A stretch of DNA of 64,000 nt, from assembly GCA_022566735.1 (NCBI GenBank), contig JADFIG010000001.1, positions 186,001 through 250,000 on the forward strand, read 5' to 3'. The notes under the pieces are model-generated. The model was not told the origin of the DNA and did not search any database. It worked only from the letters and a program-made list of their open reading frames with translations. The translations under genes and the position numbers were made by a program. The DNA comes from Pseudomonadota bacterium (GTDB taxonomy: Bacteria > Pseudomonadota > Gammaproteobacteria > Burkholderiales > Burkholderiaceae_C). This document shows, in pieces, positions 58,245-64,000 of this stretch (position 1 is the stretch's first letter; every line of letters starts with the position of its first letter).

Positions 58245-59300
58245 ATGCAACCTCGGCAGTCCTCCTCTCTCGCGCCTGTCCCCGTGCCTGCTCTCGGCAG
58301 CTGGCGTCAGGCCGCCTCGGCGTGCGGCTTCACCATCGACCCGGTCTTGCGCGAAGTGGGCATCAACCCCCACGACCCGCAAGTGCCCTTGCGTGTGACG
58401 CCCGCCAACCTGTTCAAGGCCTTCTCGATGTGTGTGGAGCGTGCGCGCGGCCACCACTTCCCTTTCGCCCTGGGCGAGAACTTCGTCTTCGAACACTTCA
58501 CCGAGTTCGATGCCTTCATCGACTCCTGCTCGACCATCCGCGAGATCCTGGAGCTCGCCGGCTGGGCCCGCGAGTTGCTCACGCCGTGGATGGCCCTGCG
58601 CCTGGACGAGTTCGGCGCCGAGGCCCACATCCGTGTGGTGATGACGGTGCCCGACCAGGATCCCGCCGAGCTGTGCCACGTGCGCGAGGTGCTGCTGGCC
58701 GCCATCCACCAGTTGCTGCGCCGTGCCTCCCACAACGCCCACATCCTGCTGTCCGTGCGCATGGCCGGGCCTGTGCCCGCCCATCCCGAAAAGTACGCCG
58801 AGCACTTCGGTGTGCCTGTGAGCTTCAACGAGGAGACCGACGCGCTGGTCATGGACCGCCGCTGGCTCGACCAGCCGCTCAACGCACCGCCGCCCCAGGC
58901 CCTGACCGAAGCCCGCCAGCGCATCGAACGCCGGCTCAACCAGGAAGGCGCGGAGCGCCACATCGTCGACGAGGTCCGCTGGGCCCTGGAGCGCCGTCCC
59001 GAGTTGCTGCGCGAGGGCCTGGAGGCCACCGCCGTTGCGCTGGGCCTGCACCCCCGCACCCTGCAGCGCCGCCTGCAGGCCGAGGGCGTGAAGTACGTCG
59101 ACATCCAGTCGGAAGCCAAGTGCCACCGCGCCCAGATCATGCTGCGCCGCCGCGCCATCAGCATGGAGTCGATCAGCGAGGAGCTGGGCTTCTCCGACCG
59201 CCGCGCCTTCACCTTCGCCTTCAAGCGCTGGATGGGCGTGTCGCCCAGCGTCTACCGCAGCCGCCTGAGCAGCGGCCACGGCGTTGCACTCAGCGCCTGA
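58245..59300 (+). CDS. AraC family transcriptional regulator, copy 2
   Basis: LGLHPRTLQRRLQAEGVKYVDIQSEAKCHRAQIMLRRRAISMESISEELGFSDRRAFTFAFKRWMGVSPSVYR. Confidence 0.93.
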   Translation: MQPRQSSSLAPVPVPALGSWRQAASACGFTIDPVLREVGINPHDPQVPLRVTPANLFKAFSMCVERARGHHFPFALGENFVFEHFTEFDAFIDSCSTIREILELAGWARELLTPWMALRLDEFGAEAHIRVVMTVPDQDPAELCHVREVLLAAIHQLLRRASHNAHILLSVRMAGPVPAHPEKYAEHFGVPVSFNEETDALVMDRRWLDQPLNAPPPQALTEARQRIERRLNQEGAERHIVDEVRWALERRPELLREGLEATAVALGLHPRTLQRRLQAEGVKYVDIQSEAKCHRAQIMLRRRAISMESISEELGFSDRRAFTFAFKRWMGVSPSVYRSRLSSGHGVALSA

Positions 59301-59411
59301 ACGAGCGCCTGAATGATCACCTCGATGCGCTTCTGGATGCGGCTCCGGGTTGGCACCACCTGAGCGGGGCAGGGCGGGCCGGCATGGCGCGGGCCTGCTA
59401 GAGTCGGGCCC

Positions 59412-60635
59412 ATGTCAGAACGCGCAGATCTCCACGGCCGGCACATCGTGCTGGGCCTGTCCGGCGGCATCGCCTGCTACAAATCGGCCGAGCTGGTGCG
59501 CCTGCTCACCAAGGCCGGCGCCACCGTGCAGGTGCTCATGACCGAGGCGGCCCAAGCCTTCATCACCCCGGTGACGATGCAGGCCCTCTCCGGGCGCCCG
59601 GTCTACACCAGCCAGTGGGACGCCCGCGAGGGCAACAACATGGCCCACATCAACCTGGGCCGCGAGGCGGATGCGGTGCTGATCGCGCCGGCCAGCGCCG
59701 ACTTCATCGCGCGCCTGGCCCAGGGCCGGGCCGATGAACTGCTCAGCCTGCTGTGCCTGGCCCGCCCGCGCGAGCGCTGTGCGCTGCTGGTCGCCCCGGC
59801 CATGAACCGCGAGATGTGGTCGCACCCGGCCACGCAACGCAACATCGCGCAGCTCCAGGCCGATGGCGCGCAGCTGCTGGGCCCCGACAGCGGCGACCAG
59901 GCCTGCGGCGAGGTGGGTGACGGCCGCATGCTGGCGCCCGAGGACATCCTCGAAGAGCTCATCGCCTTCTTCCAGCCCAAGGTGCTGGCGGGACAGCGCC
60001 TGCTCGTCACCGCGGGCCCGACCTTCGAGCCCATCGACCCGGTGCGCGGCATCACCAACCATTCGAGCGGCAAGATGGGTTTTGCCATCGCCCGTGCGGC
60101 CCGCGAGGCCGGCGCCGAAGTCACGCTCGTGGCCGGTCCCGTGCACCTGCCCACGCCCCGAGGCGTGCGCCGCATCGACGTGATGACCGCCCAGCAGATG
60201 TTCGACACGGTGCTGCCGCTGGCCGCGCAGCATGGCGTCTTCGTGGCCACCGCGGCCGTGGCCGACTGGCGCCCGGCCTCGCTGGCCGAGCACAAGATCA
60301 AGAAAGATGGCAAGAAGCAGGTGCCCAGCTTCGAGCTCACCGAGAACCCGGACATCCTGGCCACCGTGGCCTTGCTGGCCCAGCCGCCGTACTGCGTGGG
60401 CTTCGCGGCGGAAAGCGAGCACCTGCTGGAACACGCCCGCGCCAAGCTGCAGCGCAAGCGCATCCCGCTGATCGTCGGCAACCTGGGGCCGGCCACCTTC
60501 GGGCGCGACGACAATGCCCTGCTGCTGGTCGATGCCCACAGCGAGCACCCGCTGCCGCCCGACGGCAGCCAGGCCGACAAGCTCACGCTGGCCCGGGCCT
60601 TGATGGCCGAACTGGCCCGTCGCCTGGCGGCCTGA
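59412..60635 (+). CDS. coaBC: Bifunctional phosphopantothenoylcysteine decarboxylase / phosphopantothenate-cysteine ligase
   Basis: [36 protein letters not shown]...[17 protein letters not shown]...[31 protein letters not shown]. Confidence 0.97.
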   Translation: MSERADLHGRHIVLGLSGGIACYKSAELVRLLTKAGATVQVLMTEAAQAFITPVTMQALSGRPVYTSQWDAREGNNMAHINLGREADAVLIAPASADFIARLAQGRADELLSLLCLARPRERCALLVAPAMNREMWSHPATQRNIAQLQADGAQLLGPDSGDQACGEVGDGRMLAPEDILEELIAFFQPKVLAGQRLLVTAGPTFEPIDPVRGITNHSSGKMGFAIARAAREAGAEVTLVAGPVHLPTPRGVRRIDVMTAQQMFDTVLPLAAQHGVFVATAAVADWRPASLAEHKIKKDGKKQVPSFELTENPDILATVALLAQPPYCVGFAAESEHLLEHARAKLQRKRIPLIVGNLGPATFGRDDNALLLVDAHSEHPLPPDGSQADKLTLARALMAELARRLAA

Positions 60636-60718
60636 GGTCCTTCGCCTGCCACGCACACGCCCCCAGCGCCCTTCATCCCCATTTTTTTCGCAGGCCGCCG
60701 GGCTTGCGCGACATCCCC

Positions 60719-61168
60719 ATGACCACCGTTGACATCCGCATCCTGGACCCCCGCATGGCCGAGGCCCTGCCGGCTTACGCCACGCCGGGCAGCGCCGGCC
60801 TCGACCTGCGCGCCTGCATCGACGAGGCCCTGGTGCTGGAGCCGGGCCAGGCCCAGCTCATCCCCACCGGGCTGTCCATGCACCTGGGCGATCCCGGGCT
60901 GGCGGCCATGATCCTGCCGCGCTCCGGCCTGGGCCACAAGCAGGGCATCGTGCTGGGCAACCTGGTCGGCCTGATCGACTCGGACTACCAGGGCCCCTTG
61001 ATGGTCAGTTGCTGGAACCGCGGCAGCCAGGCCTTCACCATCCAGCCGATGGAGCGCATCGCGCAGATGGTCATCGTGCCTGTGGTGCAGGCGACGTTCC
61101 GGCTCGTCGACAGCTTCGAGGCCAGCGAGCGCGGAGAGGGCGGCTTCGGCTCGACCGGGCGCGGCTGA
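60719..61168 (+). CDS. dut: dUTP diphosphatase
   Basis: [14 protein letters not shown]...[36 protein letters not shown]...[16 protein letters not shown]. Confidence 0.98.
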   Translation: MTTVDIRILDPRMAEALPAYATPGSAGLDLRACIDEALVLEPGQAQLIPTGLSMHLGDPGLAAMILPRSGLGHKQGIVLGNLVGLIDSDYQGPLMVSCWNRGSQAFTIQPMERIAQMVIVPVVQATFRLVDSFEASERGEGGFGSTGRG

Positions 61169-61248
61169 GGGGCGCTGTCGGACTTCGGGGCTGACCGACG
61201 TTGCGCCTGGGGGGCAGACTGCGGCCGGCTGCCGCAGCCCTGGCGCGC

Positions 61249-61770
61249 TCAGTGCAGCGTGCTGCCTTCCGGCGTCGACGGCCCGAGCGACAGCGGCGAC
61301 AGCGCCACCGAGCCTTGCTCGACCTCGTCTTGCGTGGCGGGGCGAACGTCGCAGACCTTGAGCGTCAGGTTCAGGGAGATGCCGGCCAGCGGGTGGTTGC
61401 CGTCCAGCACGACATGGGTGTCGTAGACCTCGGTGACCGTGTAGATCGCATCCTTGGGCAGGTCCGGGGTGGTGCTGCCTTCGGGCGGGCCTTCGAACTG
61501 CATGCCCTCGCCCACGGCGTCGGGGAAGATGTCGCGGGCTTCGAAGAAGACCAGTTCGGCGTGGTAGTCGCCAAAGGCCTGCTCGGGCTCCAGGTGCAGG
61601 TGGGCTTCGAAGCCCGCGGTCTGGCCGATCAGGGTCTGCTCGACCTTGGCCAGCAGGTCGTCACCGCCCAGCAGGAATTCCATGGGCTCGGCCAGCTCGT
61701 CGATGAGTTGGCCCTGGGCGTCTTCAAGGCGCCACGTCAGGCTGACAACGCAGGGGGAGGAGATGATCAT
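61249..61770 (-). CDS. FKBP-type peptidyl-prolyl isomerase (SlyD-like)
   Basis: MEFLLGGDDLLAKVEQTLIGQTAGFEAHLHLEPEQAFGDYHAELVFFEARDIFPD...VVLDGNHPLAGISLNLTLKVCDVRPAT. Confidence 0.9.
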   Translation of the reverse strand: MIISSPCVVSLTWRLEDAQGQLIDELAEPMEFLLGGDDLLAKVEQTLIGQTAGFEAHLHLEPEQAFGDYHAELVFFEARDIFPDAVGEGMQFEGPPEGSTTPDLPKDAIYTVTEVYDTHVVLDGNHPLAGISLNLTLKVCDVRPATQDEVEQGSVALSPLSLGPSTPEGSTLH

Positions 61771-61872
61771 GCCCGGATCATCTCATGAAGCGCCTTTGCA
61801 GCACTTTTGCGCCTGCGCAGACACTGCACAAGGCGGCACGCACAAGCCTCGCGGACGCTTCACAATGGCGGC

Positions 61873-63090
61873 ATGAACGCCCCCGCCTCGACCCCGCCCT
61901 CGCCCCCGTCTCCCGACACGCCGACGCCCCTGCTGGGCGGCCTGACGCCGCGCACCTTCATGCGCCGCCACTGGCAGAAAAAGCCTTTGCTCATCCGCAA
62001 CGCGGTGCCCGGCGCCCAGCCGCCGCTGGACCGGGCGTCGCTGTTTGCCCTGGCCGGGCAGGAGGATGTCGAGTCGCGGCTCATCGTCCAGCAGCGTTTC
62101 GCACCGGTGAAGGCGCCAGCGAAAGCCGCGGCCAAGGCCTCCTCCGCCGGGCCCGCGGATGCCGGCTGGTCGCTGCAGCACGGCCCCTTCGCGCGACGCG
62201 CCCTGCCGCCGCTGCAGCAGCCCGGCTGGACCTTGCTGGTGCAAGGGCTGGACCTGCATGTGCCGGCCGCGCACGAGTTGCTGCAGCGTTTCCGCTTCGT
62301 GCCCGATGCCCGCCTGGACGACCTGATGATCTCCTACGCCACCGAAGGCGGCGGGGTCGGCCCGCACTACGACTCCTATGACGTGTTCTTGCTGCAAGTG
62401 CATGGCCAGCGCCGCTGGCGCATCGGGCGGCTCAAGGACGACAGCCTGCAGCCGGATGTGCCGCTGAAGATCCTGAGCAACTTCGAGCCCGAGCACGAGT
62501 ACCTGCTGGAGCCCGGCGACATGCTCTACCTGCCGCCCATGTGGGCGCACGACGGCATCGCCCAGGGCGAGTGCATGACCTGCTCGATCGGTTTCCGCGT
62601 GCCCGAGGCGACCGAGTTGGCGCGCGAGGTGCTCATCCGCTTCGTCGAGGAACTCGACAGCGAAGCCCCCCGCCGCCTCTACCGCGACCCCAAGCAGGAC
62701 GCCACCGACACGCCCGGCCTGGTGCCCGAGGCTCTGGAACATTTCGCCGCCGAGGCCATCGAGCGCCTGCTCAAGGACCGCGACGGGCTGCGCTCGGCCC
62801 TGGGCGAGATCCTCACCGAGCCCAAGCCGCGCGTGTGGTTCGAGGGGGGCGAGTCCCTGCCCGAGGGGGTGGGGGTGCGCCTGAACGCCCGCACCCGCAT
62901 GGTCTACGACGGTCAGCGTGTGTTCGCCAACGGCGAATCCTGGCGCGCCGCCGGGCAGGACGCCCGCATGCTGCGCGAACTGGCCGACCAGCGCTGGCTG
63001 AGTGCCAGAACGGTGGCCCGCGCCAGCACGGCCTTGCGCGAACTGCTGGACCAGTGGTCGGAGGACGGCTGGCTGCATCCGCTGCCGTGA
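61873..63090 (+). CDS. Cupin (JmjC-like) protein, ribosomal protein L16 arginine hydroxylase RoxA/YcfD-like
   Basis: TPRTFMRRHWQKKPLLIRNAVPG...DDLMISYATEGGGVGPHYDSYDVFLLQVHGQRRWRIG...PGDMLYLPPMWAHDGIAQGECMTCSIGFR. Confidence 0.92.
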   Translation: MNAPASTPPSPPSPDTPTPLLGGLTPRTFMRRHWQKKPLLIRNAVPGAQPPLDRASLFALAGQEDVESRLIVQQRFAPVKAPAKAAAKASSAGPADAGWSLQHGPFARRALPPLQQPGWTLLVQGLDLHVPAAHELLQRFRFVPDARLDDLMISYATEGGGVGPHYDSYDVFLLQVHGQRRWRIGRLKDDSLQPDVPLKILSNFEPEHEYLLEPGDMLYLPPMWAHDGIAQGECMTCSIGFRVPEATELAREVLIRFVEELDSEAPRRLYRDPKQDATDTPGLVPEALEHFAAEAIERLLKDRDGLRSALGEILTEPKPRVWFEGGESLPEGVGVRLNARTRMVYDGQRVFANGESWRAAGQDARMLRELADQRWLSARTVARASTALRELLDQWSEDGWLHPLP

Positions 63091-63131
63091 CGCCCGTCTG
63101 ACAGACCCCGCCATCCATCCGGAGCATCGAC

Positions 63132-63653
63132 ATGGAACAGCCCCAGGCCTCACCGTCGCCCGATGTCCCTCACCCCCGTGGGCGCATCGATGGGTGGGTG
63201 GACTTTGCCGACCGCTTGCGCGCCACCCTGGCGATGGGCACCACCGAGCCGGCCGACTGGCGCCTGTGCGATGCCGATTTCGCGCGCTGGCCGCTGGGCG
63301 AGCGGGGTGTGGTCGAGGCCCTGGCCCAGTCGGTGCTGGCGCATCCCAAGGGCCGTCTGGTGTTGCTGGCGGCTCGGCTGGACGAACTGCCGCGGCGCCA
63401 TCCCCGCTGGCTGGCCTGGCGTCGGGACTGGACGCACCGCGTCAGTTGCTGGCAGGCCGCCGAGGAGGATGCGGATCAGGTGCGGCCGATGCTGCTGTGG
63501 CCGGGCCGCGTCGGCCTGCGTCTGCTCAACGAGGTCACGGGGGCGGGCGTGTGGAGCACCGAGCCCGCGACGCTGCAAAACTGGCAGGCTGATTTTGATG
63601 CTATTTTGCAACGCTCGACCGAGGGGATGCCAAGCACGACCTTGGGTCTATAG
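63132..63653 (+). CDS. Hypothetical protein
   Basis: Open frame of 173 aa with good coding character; no family recognised. Confidence 0.6.
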   Translation: MEQPQASPSPDVPHPRGRIDGWVDFADRLRATLAMGTTEPADWRLCDADFARWPLGERGVVEALAQSVLAHPKGRLVLLAARLDELPRRHPRWLAWRRDWTHRVSCWQAAEEDADQVRPMLLWPGRVGLRLLNEVTGAGVWSTEPATLQNWQADFDAILQRSTEGMPSTTLGL

Positions 63654-63672
63654 GGAAGAGCCCGATGCGACG

Positions 63673-63678
63673 TATAAT
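63673..63678 (+). promoter_or_regulatory. Candidate -10 box TATAAT upstream of the lipoprotein gene
   Basis: Perfect hexamer about 140 nt upstream of ATG 63819; no convincing -35. Confidence 0.35.
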
Positions 63679-63818
63679 CAGTGGCTGAATGTGGAGCAAC
63701 GCCAGTTGCGATGCATCCTCTGCCCCTGTTGCCCGCACTGTGTTTTCAGACGGGTCTCGGGCTTTGAACACAGTTCCAAGACCACCGGTTTTTTGACACT
63801 CCTTTTGAGGACACAAGC

Positions 63819-64000
63819 ATGAAAAAGTCGCTCCTGCTGGCTTCGCTGATCGCTGCCATGGCTCTGGCCGCCTGCGGTAAGAAAGAAGAACAAGCTGCTT
63901 CCGCCGCTTCCGAAGTCGCTTCCGCCGCTTCTGAAGTCGCTGTGGCCGCTTCCGCTGCCGTGGAAGCCGCTTCCGCTGCTGCTTCCGAAGTCGCTGCTGC
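63819..64000 (+). CDS. Small Ala/Ser/Glu-rich repeat lipoprotein, truncated by window end
   Basis: MKKSLLLASLIAAMALAACGKKEEQAASAASEVASAASEVAVAASAAVEAASAAASEVAA...; lipobox LAAC, open to window edge. Confidence 0.8.
   Translation, partial: MKKSLLLASLIAAMALAACGKKEEQAASAASEVASAASEVAVAASAAVEAASAAASEVAA

Overview
This is a 64 kb high-GC chromosomal segment whose gene content and protein style look like Betaproteobacteria, order Burkholderiales (inference from gene content; no search was run). It is densely coding, with about 60 recognisable genes, one tRNA-Gly(CCC), and no rRNA, CRISPR array, IS element or prophage that I could see. Main blocks: a PaaX-like regulator, a Crp/Fnr regulator, Xaa-Pro aminopeptidase, NDH-2 and a PAS-GGDEF protein (0.5-8 kb); NadE and PII (10-12 kb); a DUF3106 / DUF3619 / ECF sigma group (13-15.5 kb); ilvI-ilvH-ilvC (15.8-19.4 kb); a minus-strand seven-gene operon TetR - HlyD - RbbA-type ABC - ABC permease - PHA synthase - MaoC/Pta - NodT OMF (30.1-19.5 kb); XerD, UppP, SelO, MsrB, YciB, BolA and a parvulin PPIase (34-41.6 kb); TrmB, a PEP-CTERM protein, tRNA-Gly, and a KASIII - ACP - GNAT cluster next to LpxO (41.7-47.3 kb); GabD, AlaS and CydAB with a GbsR/MarR regulator (47.3-54.7 kb); two tandem PF10118 'metal-dependent hydrolase' paralogs followed by two AraC paralogs (54.9-59.3 kb); and CoaBC, Dut, an FKBP PPIase and an L16-hydroxylase-like cupin (59.4-63 kb). 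Most notable signals: the KASIII-ACP-microORF-GNAT cluster beside an orphan PEP-CTERM gene; the PHA-synthase/MaoC-Pta genes inside an ABC exporter operon; structured RNA in the ilvI leader and the ilvI-ilvH spacer; three palindromic operator candidates; and recurrent short tandem duplications, several across stop codons. All calls are from reading the sequence and supplied ORFs; no database search was possible.
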